Assembly: GCF_003248605.1 (NCBI RefSeq)
Contig: NZ_QFPF01000013.1
Coordinates: forward strand, 1-38,285
DNA length: 38,285 nt
Origin: Microbacterium sp.
GTDB taxonomy: Bacteria > Actinomycetota > Actinomycetes > Actinomycetales > Microbacteriaceae
Direction: 5' to 3'
Part shown: one piece after another, positions 16,488 through 24,987 of the stretch
How the letters are laid out: every line of letters starts with the position of its first letter
Numbering within the stretch: position 1 is the first letter of the stretch
Notes under the pieces: generated by a model
Database searches by the model: none
What the model saw: only the letters and a program-made list of their open reading frames with translations
What the model was told of the DNA's origin: nothing
Made by a program: the position numbers and the translations under genes

Positions 16488-17924
16488 TCATCCCGCGACG
16501 GCCGGCAGCGCCCGGCCGTCGCCGATGCGGTGCACCCGCACGTTGTTCGTCGATCCCGCGATGCCCGGGGGCGCCCCGGCGGTCATGATGACGGTGTCGC
16601 CCTCGCCCGCCCGCCCGCCGCCGATCAGCACATCGTCGATGATGCGCATCAGCTCGTCCGTGTTGACCGCGCGCGGCACGAGGAACGTCTCGACGCCCCA
16701 GCTCAGGGCGAGCCGCGAGCGGGTGCCCGCCAGATCGGTGAAGGCGAGGATCGGGACCGGATGCCGCAGCCGAGCCATGCGTCGGGCAGAATCCCCCGAC
16801 TGGCTGAACACGCAGACATAGCGCGCGCCGACGAAGTCGGCGATCTCGGCGGCCGCAAGGGTCATCGCCCCGCCTTGCGTGCGGGGCTTGGTGCCGAGCG
16901 GAGGCACACGTTCGAGCCCATGCTCCTCGGTCGAGGCGATGATCCGCGCCATCGTCTCGACGACCGTCACGGGGTGCGCACCCACGCCGGTCTCGCCCGA
17001 GAGCATGACCGCGTCGGCGCCGTCGAGCACGGCATTGGCCACATCCGAGGTCTCGGCCCGTGTGGGCACGGGGTTCTCGATCATCGACTCGAGCATCTGC
17101 GTCGCCACGATCACCGGCTTCGCCCATCGCCGCGCGTCCTGGACGGCGCGCTTCTGCACGATCGGCACCTGCTCGAGCGGCAGTTCGACGCCCAGGTCGC
17201 CGCGCGCGACCATGACCCCGTCGAAGGCGTCGACGATCTCGTGCAGCGCCGCGACGGCCTCGGGCTTCTCGATCTTCGCGATCACGGGAACGCGGCGGCC
17301 CTCCTCCGCCATGATCCGGTGCACGGGGATGACGTCCTTCGGCGAGCGCACGAACGAGAGCGCGATCAGATCCGCACCGAGGGCGAGCGCCCATCGCAGG
17401 TCCTCCTCGTCCTTCGCGCTGAGGGCGGGGACCTTGACGGCCACCCCCGGCAGGTTGATGCCCTTGTTGTTCGACACCGTTCCCCCGACGACGACCTCGG
17501 TGATGACCCGCACGCCGTCGCTCTCGAGCGCGCGCAGACGCACCTTGCCGTCATCGATGAGGATCGTGTCGCCGGCCGCGACGTCGCGGGCCAGCTCCGA
17601 GAACGTCGTGCCCGCGATCTCCCTCGTGCCCACCACGTCCTCCGTCGTGATCGTGAAGCGGTCGCCCGCGGCGAGAAGATGGGGACCGTCGGCGAAACGC
17701 CCGAGCCGGATCTTGGGGCCCTGCAGATCGACGAGCACGCCGACCGCACGTCCCGTGGAATCGCTTGCGCGCCGCACGTGCGCGTAGACGCTCTCGTGGA
17801 CGGCGTGACTTCCGTGGCTGAGGTTCAGGCGCGCGACATCCATGCCTGCGCGCACGAGCGCCTCGATGGTCTCATACGAGGAGGACGCGGGTCCGAGAGT
17901 GGCGACGATCTTCGCGCGGCGCAT
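16488..17924 (-). CDS. pyk: Pyruvate kinase
   Basis: Converts phosphoenolpyruvate and ADP to pyruvate and ATP, 478 residues. Visible blocks include KIVATLGPASSSYETI, ARLNLSHGSH, VDLQGPKIRLG, VIAKIEKPEAV, MVARGDLGVELPLEQV and the CVFSQSGDSARR region of the C-terminal domain. The ATG has AAAGGAC upstream; the longer open frame has no protein-like character. Monocistronic by position. Confidence 0.96.
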   Translation of the reverse strand: MRRAKIVATLGPASSSYETIEALVRAGMDVARLNLSHGSHAVHESVYAHVRRASDSTGRAVGVLVDLQGPKIRLGRFADGPHLLAAGDRFTITTEDVVGTREIAGTTFSELARDVAAGDTILIDDGKVRLRALESDGVRVITEVVVGGTVSNNKGINLPGVAVKVPALSAKDEEDLRWALALGADLIALSFVRSPKDVIPVHRIMAEEGRRVPVIAKIEKPEAVAALHEIVDAFDGVMVARGDLGVELPLEQVPIVQKRAVQDARRWAKPVIVATQMLESMIENPVPTRAETSDVANAVLDGADAVMLSGETGVGAHPVTVVETMARIIASTEEHGLERVPPLGTKPRTQGGAMTLAAAEIADFVGARYVCVFSQSGDSARRMARLRHPVPILAFTDLAGTRSRLALSWGVETFLVPRAVNTDELMRIIDDVLIGGGRAGEGDTVIMTAGAPPGIAGSTNNVRVHRIGDGRALPAVAG

Positions 17925-17961
17925 GCGTGTCCTTTCGACCCCCGACGCTCGGGATGAGTCG

Positions 17962-17990
17962 ATTCTGTCGCCTGGGGGGACCTTCGACAT
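17962..17990 (-). promoter_or_regulatory. Candidate pyk promoter
   Basis: On the minus strand CAGAAT (17962-17967) lies about 38 bases before the pyk ATG. A weak -35, ATGTCG, sits at 17-bp spacing. The same -10 hexamer appears before rplS and rpsP. Confidence 0.4.
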
Positions 17991-18048
17991 GAACAGGGTG
18001 TAACGAAATGCGGCGCGCGGCAGCCCGGCCGCATGCCAGGATCGCGAT

Positions 18049-18711
18049 ATGAACGCCGTGATCGGCGAGATCCTGCCCCTCGCGCTCGCGGCAGGCCTGA
18101 GCCCCATCCCCCTCATCGCGGCCGTCCTGCTGCTGATGTCCGGCCGACGGGCGTCCGGCGCGTGGTTCGCCGTGGCCTGGTTCGGCGGAACCCTGGCCGT
18201 GGTCGCCGTCGGTGTCGCGGCGGCCGGTGTGCTCTCGGCGGCGGACTCCACGACGACGCGTCCGATCGTGGCGTGGGCCAAGATCGTGTTCGGCCTCGTG
18301 CTGCTCGCCCTCGCCGTGCGGAAGATCCGCTCTGCGCGCACGGGCGGCGGCGTCCTTCCCGGGTGGATGTCGGGGCTGGAGACCGCGACACCCCCGCGCG
18401 CCGCGGTGCTCGGGCTGCTGCTCTCCGGCGCCAACCCGAAGAACGCACTCCTGGGCCTGGCCGCCGGTCTCACCATCGGCACGGGCTCCTCGGAAGCGGG
18501 CGCGGTATGGGCTCTGCTGGCGGGTTATGCGATCGTCGCGACGCTCGGGGTGGGCGGTCTCGTCGTCTGGACCCTGCTCGCGCCCGCGTCCTCCGCACGC
18601 ACGCTGGCCGAGGTGCGGCGCTTCCTCACCCGCCATAACGCGGTCATCATGGCGCTGCTGCTGATCGTCTTCGGCGTCGTGCTCGTCTCCGACGGCATCC
18701 GCGCTCTCTGA
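18049..18711 (+). CDS. GAP-family membrane protein
   Basis: A 220-residue integral membrane protein of the GAP/Sap (sulfolipid-1-addressing) family. In mycobacteria this family is linked to glycopeptidolipid and sulfolipid export. About six hydrophobic helices are visible. Characteristic pieces are LALAAGLSPIPLIAAVLLL, the FGLVLLALAVRKIRS helix, and LLLSGANPKNALLGLAAGL in the middle. The LysE-like pattern of two pseudo-repeated halves is compatible. The substrate here is unknown. The ATG has a weak AGGAT site. Confidence 0.75.
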   Translation: MNAVIGEILPLALAAGLSPIPLIAAVLLLMSGRRASGAWFAVAWFGGTLAVVAVGVAAAGVLSAADSTTTRPIVAWAKIVFGLVLLALAVRKIRSARTGGGVLPGWMSGLETATPPRAAVLGLLLSGANPKNALLGLAAGLTIGTGSSEAGAVWALLAGYAIVATLGVGGLVVWTLLAPASSARTLAEVRRFLTRHNAVIMALLLIVFGVVLVSDGIRAL

Positions 18712-18763
18712 GACCGCTCCCGCGGACATCTCACAATGCCCTCCCGCCGCACGTGAGGGAAAC

Positions 18764-18788
18764 GTTCGCTCCGGGTAACGGAACGAAC
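18764..18788. promoter_or_regulatory. 9-7-9 inverted repeat upstream of nirB
   Basis: GTTCGCTCC, seven bases (GGGTAAC), then GGAACGAAC: the arms are complementary at eight of nine positions. It lies about 25 bases upstream of the -10-like element for nirB. An activator or repressor dimer could bind here. Confidence 0.5.
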
Positions 18789-18818
18789 GGGTCGCCGGAA
18801 ACACCGTGTTCCTAGCCT
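18775..18818 (+). promoter_or_regulatory. nirB promoter region with GTAAC-N18-GAAACAC element
   Basis: GTAAC (18775-18779) and GAAACAC (18798-18804), 23 bases apart start to start, are followed by TAGCCT (18813-18818) as a -10. The same motifs at the same spacing precede the narK-type gene. No -35 match is seen, which fits an activator-dependent promoter. The predicted start is near 18825. Confidence 0.5.
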
Positions 18819-18933
18819 CTCTGGCATGACCTCGAACGCAGACCGCACCCCGGCCGGCCGGTCGACGCCCGAAGTCGACGGATCGAAACACGGAACGAAT
18901 GCCGCGGCAACATCACCCGGATACGGTGGCCGC

Positions 18934-21510
18934 ATGCTCCACCCGGACTCCACGCCGCACATCGTCGTGGTGGGGGCGGGCATGGTGGCCCACCGTTTCG
19001 TCGAAAGCCTGCTCTCCGGCGGCGACGCCGGCTGGCGTGTCACCGTCATCGGCGAGGAGTCCCGGCATCCCTACGACCGCGTCGGGCTGACCGGCTATTT
19101 CGCCGGCGCCGATGCCGATGACCTCACCCTCGACCGCGCGGTCCTCGACGATGAGCGTGTGCGGTTCGTCCGTGGCACGGCGGTGACGGCGATCGATCGA
19201 GATGCCCGTGCCGTGACGACGGCCGCCGGCGAGCGGATCGGCTACGACCGTCTCGTCCTGGCGACGGGATCGTACGCGGCGCGACTCGCGGTGGACGGCT
19301 TCGGGCTGGAGGGATGCTTCGTCTATCGCACGCTCGACGACGTCGAGGCGCTGCGTGGATTCGTCGAAGCGCGCCGGGCGCAGTTGGGTCGCCCCCTGAC
19401 CGGCACGGTGATCGGCGGTGGCCTGCTGGGCCTCGAGGCCGCGGGGGCCCTGCAGAGCCTGGAGGTCGAGAGCACGGTCGTGCAGTCCTCCGACCGGCTG
19501 ATGTCCGCCCAGCTCGACCAGCCCGCGGGCGCGGCGCTCTCCCGGCTGATCGAGGGACGCGGCATCCGGGTCAGGACCGGCGCGATCACCACGCGCCTGG
19601 ATCCGGATCGCGAGGGCCGCGTGAGGGGGCTGGAGTTCCGCGACGGCACGTGGGAGCGCACGGACGTCGTCGTCTTCACCGTCGGAGTGCGCCCCCGCGA
19701 CGAGCTCGCCCGTTCCGCGGGGCTGGCCGTGCACGAACGCGGCGGCGTACTCATCGACGCCGAATGCCGCACAAGCGATGACCGCATCCTCGCGATCGGC
19801 GAGGTGGCCAACTTCGACGGCCTGTGCGTGGGCCTCGTCGCCCCGGGCTACGCGATGGCCGAGGTCGCCGCGACGCGCCTGCGCGGCGCCGACGCCTCCT
19901 TCCCCGGCTACGACCTCTCGACCAAGCTCAAGCTCAGCGGCGTCGACGTGGCCAGCTTCGGCGACGCGTTCGCCACCACACCCGGTGCTCTGGACGTCGT
20001 GTACGCCGACCCGGTCGCGGGCGTGTACAAGAAGCTCGTCCTCTCGGACGACGCCAAGACTCTGCTCGGCGGCATCCTCGTCGGCGACGCCTCCGCCTAC
20101 GGATCGCTGCGTCCCCTCGTGGGCGGGGCGCTCGGGGGCGATCCCGCGGCATACCTCATGCCGGAAGGGGGCGTCGCCGCACCCAGCGGAGACCTGCCCG
20201 ACACCGCACTGGTCTGCTCGTGCAACTCGGTGACGGCCGGAACCATCCGGCACGCCGTGCACGAGGAAGGCTGCGCCGACGTCGCCGCGGTGAAGTCCTG
20301 CACGAAGGCGGGGGCTGCGTGCGGCTCCTGCGTCACGATGATCAAGAAGCTCGTCGGCACCGAGCTGACGAAATCCGGCGCGAGCCTCAGCAGCGCGCTG
20401 TGCGAGCACTTCGATCTCTCGCGCCGTCAGCTCTTCGACGCGGTGCGCGTGTCGGGTCTTCGCACCTTCAGCGCCGTCATCGAGCGCTTCGGCACAGGAC
20501 GCGGTTGCGACATCTGCAAGCCCGCGCTCGCCAGCATCCTCTCCACCCTCGTCGGCGGGCATGTGCTGGACGGCGAGAATGCGACCCTGCAGGACACCAA
20601 CGACCACGTGATGGCGAACCTGCAGAAAGACGGCAGCTACTCCGTCGTGCCGCGCATCGCGGGGGGCGAGATCACGCCGGAGGGTCTGCTCGTGATCGGG
20701 CAGGTCGCCAAGGACTTCGGGCTCTACACGAAGATCACGGGCGGACAGCGCATCGACATGTTCGGTGCACGGCTCGAGCAGCTGCCCGACATCTGGAAGC
20801 GTCTCGTCGACGCCGGCTTCGAATCCGGGCACGCCTACGGCAAGTCCCTGCGCACGGTGAAGTCGTGTGTGGGCTCGACCTGGTGTCGTTACGGCGTGCA
20901 GGACTCGGTCGGCATGGCCGTGCAGCTCGAGCTGCGCTATCGCGGTCTGCGCTCGCCGCACAAGATCAAGCTCGGCGTCTCGGGGTGCGCACGCGAGTGC
21001 GCCGAGGCACGGGGCAAGGACGTCGGGGTCATCGCGACCGAGGCGGGCTGGAACATGTACGTCGGGGGCAACGGGGGCTTCACGCCCCGCCACGCCGTGC
21101 TGCTGGCCGAGGGCCTCGACGACGAGGCACTGCTGAGGGCCATCGACCGTTTCCTGATGTACTACATCTTCACCGCCGACCGCCTCCAGCGCACGGCACC
21201 GTGGTTCGAGGATCTGGAGGGCGGCATCGACGAACTGCGCGCCGTGATCTTCGATGACAGTCTGGGGATCTGCGCCGACCTCGACGCCGCCATGGCCACC
21301 CACGTCGCGAACTACGAGGACGAGTGGAAAGCGACCCTCGAGGATCCCCAGAAGCTGCGCCGCTTCGCCTCCTTCGTGAACGCGCCGACGACCCCCGATC
21401 CCTCGCTCGCCTACACGGCCGAGCGAGGTCAGCCCCGCCCGGCGTCCGCCGCCGAACGCGAAGACGCACGGGTCCTGATCGCCGGAACCACCCTGGAGGT
21501 GCGCCGATGA
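18934..21510 (+). CDS. nirB: Assimilatory nitrite reductase [NAD(P)H], large subunit
   Basis: Six-electron reduction of nitrite to ammonium in the cytoplasm, 858 residues. In order: an FAD/NAD(P) pyridine-nucleotide oxidoreductase (VVVGAGMVAHRFVESLLSGG; second dinucleotide motif GTVIGGGLLGLEAAG); a BFD-type [2Fe-2S] domain (VCSCNSVTAGTI, then CGSC); a second BFD-like segment (CDICKPALASIL); and the siroheme/[4Fe-4S] domain. In that domain Cys645 and Cys651 (SCVGSTWC) and Cys685 and Cys689 (SGCAREC) bind the cluster. An in-frame ATG at 18826 would add 36 residues. I prefer 18934 because the upstream codons lose GC at third positions and contain repeated regulatory-like motifs. Overlaps nirD by four bases. 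Confidence 0.95.
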   Translation: MLHPDSTPHIVVVGAGMVAHRFVESLLSGGDAGWRVTVIGEESRHPYDRVGLTGYFAGADADDLTLDRAVLDDERVRFVRGTAVTAIDRDARAVTTAAGERIGYDRLVLATGSYAARLAVDGFGLEGCFVYRTLDDVEALRGFVEARRAQLGRPLTGTVIGGGLLGLEAAGALQSLEVESTVVQSSDRLMSAQLDQPAGAALSRLIEGRGIRVRTGAITTRLDPDREGRVRGLEFRDGTWERTDVVVFTVGVRPRDELARSAGLAVHERGGVLIDAECRTSDDRILAIGEVANFDGLCVGLVAPGYAMAEVAATRLRGADASFPGYDLSTKLKLSGVDVASFGDAFATTPGALDVVYADPVAGVYKKLVLSDDAKTLLGGILVGDASAYGSLRPLVGGALGGDPAAYLMPEGGVAAPSGDLPDTALVCSCNSVTAGTIRHAVHEEGCADVAAVKSCTKAGAACGSCVTMIKKLVGTELTKSGASLSSALCEHFDLSRRQLFDAVRVSGLRTFSAVIERFGTGRGCDICKPALASILSTLVGGHVLDGENATLQDTNDHVMANLQKDGSYSVVPRIAGGEITPEGLLVIGQVAKDFGLYTKITGGQRIDMFGARLEQLPDIWKRLVDAGFESGHAYGKSLRTVKSCVGSTWCRYGVQDSVGMAVQLELRYRGLRSPHKIKLGVSGCARECAEARGKDVGVIATEAGWNMYVGGNGGFTPRHAVLLAEGLDDEALLRAIDRFLMYYIFTADRLQRTAPWFEDLEGGIDELRAVIFDDSLGICADLDAAMATHVANYEDEWKATLEDPQKLRRFASFVNAPTTPDPSLAYTAERGQPRPASAAEREDARVLIAGTTLEVRR

Positions 21511-21896
21511 CCATCGCCGACACGAAGACGGATTCCGACGCCGCGAACCCGCGCGCGCCGTGGGTGCGCGTCTGCCCGCTCGCCGATCTCGAACCCGAGC
21601 GCGGGCGCGCCGCCCTCCTGGGCGGCGCGCAGATCGCCCTCTTCCTCACGCACGATGGCCGTGTGCACGCTGTGTCGAACTATGACCCCTACAGCGGGGC
21701 CCATGTCATCTCCCGAGGTATCGTCGGGACGAGGCAGGACGCCCCCACCGTCGCCTCGCCGATGTACAAGCAGGTGTTCGATCTGCGCACGGGTTCCTGC
21801 CTCGACACGCAGGGCAAGGAGCCGCGCACCCTCACCGTCTGGCCCGTCGCGGTGCAGGGCGACGACGTCTACGTCCGATCCGAGGAGCTGACATGA
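21507..21896 (+). CDS. nirD: Nitrite reductase small subunit
   Basis: Small partner of NirB with a Rieske-like fold, 129 residues. WVRVCPLADLEPERG, FLTHDGRVHAVSNYDPYSG and VFDLRTGSCLDTQGK match NirD. The Rieske Cys-His cluster ligands are absent, as usual for NirD. Start and stop overlap nirB and the siroheme synthase by four bases each. Confidence 0.95.
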   Translation: MTIADTKTDSDAANPRAPWVRVCPLADLEPERGRAALLGGAQIALFLTHDGRVHAVSNYDPYSGAHVISRGIVGTRQDAPTVASPMYKQVFDLRTGSCLDTQGKEPRTLTVWPVAVQGDDVYVRSEELT

Positions 21897-23125
21897 CCAC
21901 GATGCTCGGCATCTCGCTCGCCGGACGCGACGTGCTCATGGTCGGCGGGGGCGCGGTCACCGCGCGCCGGCTGCGGCGCCTGCTCGAGGACGGCGCCCGG
22001 GTGCGGATCGTGGCGCCGCAGCTGAGCGTGGAGGTGCGCGAACTGGTCGACGCGCGTGCTCTCGAGTGGATACCGCGCCCTGTCCGCGTCGACGACGTCG
22101 AGGGTGCGTGGCTCGTCCACACCGCCACGGGTGACCCCCGCATCGGCGCGCGGGTCGCCGAGGCCTGCGAGCAGCGACGCATCCTGTGCGTGAACGCCTC
22201 GGACGGCGCGCATGGCACGGCGCGCCTGGCGGCGGAGGCGCGCTCGGGCGATGTCGTCGTCGGCGTCGTGTCCGACACGGGGGTCGACCCGCGCCGCGCC
22301 GCCCGCCTGCGCGACACGATCGGGGCCCTGCTGAGGGAGGGGCGACTGCCGCTCCGGCGGCGGCGCGCGGGTGCCGCCGGTCGTGTCGATCTTGTGGGCG
22401 GCGGGCCGGGCCCGACCGACCTGATGACCGTGCGCGGCCGTCGACTGCTCGCCGAGGCGGACGTCGTCGTCGCCGACCGACTCGGTCCCACCGACGTCCT
22501 CGCCGAACTCGATGCCGACGTCGAGGTGATCGACGTCGGCAAGCGCCCGAATCACCACCCGGTGCCGCAGCACGAGATCAATGCGCTGCTGGTGGCGCAC
22601 GCGCGCGCGGGCAGGCGCGTCGTACGCCTCAAGGGCGGTGACCCGTTCGTCTACGGCCGCGGCGGCGAAGAGGTCGCCGCGTGCCTGGCCGCCGGCATCC
22701 CCGTCGAGGTCGTGCCCGGGCTGACGAGCGTCGTGTCCGTGCCGCAGGCGGCCGGCATCCCCATCACCCACCGCGGCACCGCCGCATCCGTGCACATCGT
22801 CAACGGACAGGCCGAGGTCAGCGCCAGCACCCTCGCCGCCCTCGCGGACGAGACGGTCACGACCGTGGTGCTGATGGGAGTGGCCGCGCTCCCCCGCCTC
22901 GTCCACGCCGCCCAGGCTGCGGGCGTGCCTGCCGATCGCCCGGTCGCGATCGTCGAGAACGGCCACACCCCCCACCAGCGGACCACGCGCACGACACTCG
23001 CGAGCGCGATCGCCGATGCGACCGCGGCCGGGGTGCAGAATCCCGCCGTGATCGTCGTCGGCGAGGTGGCTCGCGCCGATCTGCTGATGCCCGACAGGGC
23101 GTGGGCGGAGGGCGCGACCCGGTGA
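21893..23125 (+). CDS. cysG: Siroheme synthase: precorrin-2 dehydrogenase / uroporphyrinogen-III methyltransferase fusion
   Basis: Makes the siroheme precursor for NirB, 410 residues. The N-terminal 150 residues are a Met8p/CysG-N-like NAD-binding domain (VLMVGGGAVTARRLRRLLE; NASDGAHGTARLAAEARSGD). The rest is the SAM-dependent methyltransferase CobA/SUMT: VDLVGGGPGPTDLMTVRG, VVRLKGGDPFVYGRGGEE and VVPGLTSVVSVPQAAGIP. Because a separate chelatase lies downstream, the N-terminal domain probably acts as dehydrogenase only. Coupled by four-base overlaps at both ends. Confidence 0.92.
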   Translation: MTTMLGISLAGRDVLMVGGGAVTARRLRRLLEDGARVRIVAPQLSVEVRELVDARALEWIPRPVRVDDVEGAWLVHTATGDPRIGARVAEACEQRRILCVNASDGAHGTARLAAEARSGDVVVGVVSDTGVDPRRAARLRDTIGALLREGRLPLRRRRAGAAGRVDLVGGGPGPTDLMTVRGRRLLAEADVVVADRLGPTDVLAELDADVEVIDVGKRPNHHPVPQHEINALLVAHARAGRRVVRLKGGDPFVYGRGGEEVAACLAAGIPVEVVPGLTSVVSVPQAAGIPITHRGTAASVHIVNGQAEVSASTLAALADETVTTVVLMGVAALPRLVHAAQAAGVPADRPVAIVENGHTPHQRTTRTTLASAIADATAAGVQNPAVIVVGEVARADLLMPDRAWAEGATR

Positions 23126-24267
23126 CCTCCCCGACCCGCCCCACCCTGTCGGCGGCCCTCGAGGGCTGCACGATCGTCATCGCCGTCGACCGGCGTTCGG
23201 GCGAGCTCGCCGCCGCGCTCGAGCGTCACGGCGCCCAGGTGCGCCACGCGCCGGCGCTGACGATCGTGCCGCACATCGACGACGAGGCGCTGATCGCCCG
23301 CACCCGGGAGCTGATCGACGCGCCGCCCGAGATCGTGGTCGCCACGACGGGCGTCGGATTCCGAGGCTGGATGGAGGCCGCTGACGAGGCGGGTCTGATC
23401 GATGATCTGCACCGCGCGCTCGAGGGCGCGCAGATCGTGGCCCGAGGACCCAAGGCGCGGGGCGCGATCCAGCAGGCCGGCCTCACCGCGGATTGGGTCG
23501 CCGAGTCCGAGACCTCTGCCGAGCTCGGCGAGTTCCTTCTCGCCGAAGGCGTCGAGAGCCGCCGTGTCGCCGTGCAGCATCACGGGTCCGGCGCGGACGG
23601 ACTCGACGAGCTCTTCGAGGGGCACGGGGCGGATGTCGTCAGCTTGACCGTCTACCGCTGGGGTCCGCCGCCCGACCCGGAGGCGGTGCGTCGCTCGGTG
23701 ATCGCCACCGGCGCGGGTGAGATCGACGCCGTGCTCTTCACCTCCGCCCCCGGCGCCGAGGAATGGATCAGTGCGGCGCGGCGCGAGGGCGTCCTCGATG
23801 ACATCCGCGACGTGTGGGCCGCGGGCCGGGTGCTGATGGCCGCGGTCGGACCGATCACGGCCGGACCGCTGGTCGATGCCGGTGTATCGCCCCTCGTCGC
23901 CGAGCGCGGCCGGCTCGGATCCCTGGTCCGGGCCGTCGTCACGCACTTCGGCGGCGGACACGTCGCGGGGCTCGACACCACCGCCGGACGACTCGAGCTG
24001 CGCAGCTCCGGCGCGATGCTCGATGGTCGGCACATCCCGCTCTCCCGCACGGGAGTCGATGTGCTCGCCGCGCTGTTCGCCGCGGCGGGGGGCGTCGTGT
24101 CACGCGCGAACCTGCAGGGCGCCCTGCCGCGCTCGGGCGAGAACACCCACGCCGTGGAGATGGCCGTCGCACGCGTCCGAGAGGCGCTCGCGGCCCCGGA
24201 CCTCATCAAGACCGTCGTCAAGCGGGGCTACCGCCTCAACGTCATCGAGGCGGAGGCACAGCCGTGA
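23122..24267 (+). CDS. hemD: Uroporphyrinogen-III synthase fused to a C-terminal winged-helix DNA-binding domain
   Basis: A 381-residue two-domain protein. Residues 1-275 resemble HemD, which closes hydroxymethylbilane to uroporphyrinogen III (VVATTGVGFRGWMEAA; DAVLFTSAPGAEEW; VLMAAVGPITAGPL). Residues 285-377 look like an OmpR/PhoB-type winged helix (IPLSRTGVDVLAALFAAAGG, EMAVARVREAL, IKTVVKRGYRL). Such fusions are known in mycobacteria and Streptomyces; the DNA target is generally unknown. The start is GTG, overlapping the previous stop. Its place in the operon suggests that it supplies substrate for siroheme and may regulate the locus. Confidence 0.88.
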   Translation: MTSPTRPTLSAALEGCTIVIAVDRRSGELAAALERHGAQVRHAPALTIVPHIDDEALIARTRELIDAPPEIVVATTGVGFRGWMEAADEAGLIDDLHRALEGAQIVARGPKARGAIQQAGLTADWVAESETSAELGEFLLAEGVESRRVAVQHHGSGADGLDELFEGHGADVVSLTVYRWGPPPDPEAVRRSVIATGAGEIDAVLFTSAPGAEEWISAARREGVLDDIRDVWAAGRVLMAAVGPITAGPLVDAGVSPLVAERGRLGSLVRAVVTHFGGGHVAGLDTTAGRLELRSSGAMLDGRHIPLSRTGVDVLAALFAAAGGVVSRANLQGALPRSGENTHAVEMAVARVREALAAPDLIKTVVKRGYRLNVIEAEAQP

Positions 24268-24974
24268 CGCCCACGCTCATCGCCTGTTCGCACGGCACGC
24301 GGTCACCGGAGGGTCGCCACGCGATCAGCACGTTGCTCGACCAGGTGCGCGCACTCGTTCCGGGTGTCCGGGTCGAGGAGGCCTTCGTCGATGTCCAGGA
24401 ACCGGCCATCGACGAGGTGGTCGCTTCCGCCGTCACCGGGGGGCCGGCGGTCGTGGTGCCCGTGCTCCTGTCCACGGGCTACCACACCCGCGTCGACATC
24501 GCCCGGGCCGTCGCCGCACACCCCGGCCGTGCGATCGCCGCCCCCGCTCTGGGGCCGCACGACCTCCTGGCCCTGGTGCTCGAATCGCGCCTCGGCGATG
24601 CCGACCTGCAGGGCGGGGACGCGATCGTGCTCGCGGCGGCGGGTTCGAGCGATCCCGCCGCCGCGGTCGACGTGCAGGCGATGGCCGACCGCCTCGCGCG
24701 GTGCGTCTTCGCGCCCATCACCGTCGGCTTCGCCGCGGGCGCCGAACCGCGCATCGACGCGGCGATCGAAAGCGCGCGGCGAGCGGGCGCCGAGCGCGTC
24801 ATCGCCGCCAGCTACGTTCTCGCACCGGGCTACTTCGCCGATGTCATCGGGCGGGCAGGAGCCGACCTCGTGACGGCCCCGCTTGCCCCCGACGTCCGCA
24901 TCGCGGCGCTCATCGTGGAGCGCTTCCGGGCCGCGGCCGCACAGCTGCACGCGGCCGCCCCCGTCGCGGGCTGA
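24264..24974 (+). CDS. sirB: Sirohydrochlorin chelatase (CbiX/SirB family)
   Basis: Inserts the metal (Fe2+ for siroheme) into sirohydrochlorin, 236 residues. The first half begins TLIACSHGTRSPEGR with the metal-binding His and has VPVLLSTGYHTRVDI with the second His. The second half repeats the fold (VLAAAGSSDPAA; ASYVLAPGYFADVI) with weaker ligand conservation, as in two-domain CbiX proteins. The start is GTG, overlapping hemD by four bases. It ends the nirB operon, 13 bases from the convergent trmD stop. Confidence 0.92.
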   Translation: MTPTLIACSHGTRSPEGRHAISTLLDQVRALVPGVRVEEAFVDVQEPAIDEVVASAVTGGPAVVVPVLLSTGYHTRVDIARAVAAHPGRAIAAPALGPHDLLALVLESRLGDADLQGGDAIVLAAAGSSDPAAAVDVQAMADRLARCVFAPITVGFAAGAEPRIDAAIESARRAGAERVIAASYVLAPGYFADVIGRAGADLVTAPLAPDVRIAALIVERFRAAAAQLHAAAPVAG

Positions 24975-24987
24975 ACCGCGAGCGCCG

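Noticed and set aside
18748..18763. CGCAC-N6-GAAAC as a canonical GlnR box upstream of nirB
   Set aside because: Only AC of the first half-site fits and the following GTAAC is 16, not 11, bases away. Kept only the GTAAC-N18-GAAACAC pair.
18913..21303. Minus-strand open frame of 796 codons opposite nirB
   Set aside because: It is a GC-driven shadow of nirB with no recognisable domain; nirB on the plus strand carries all conserved motifs.
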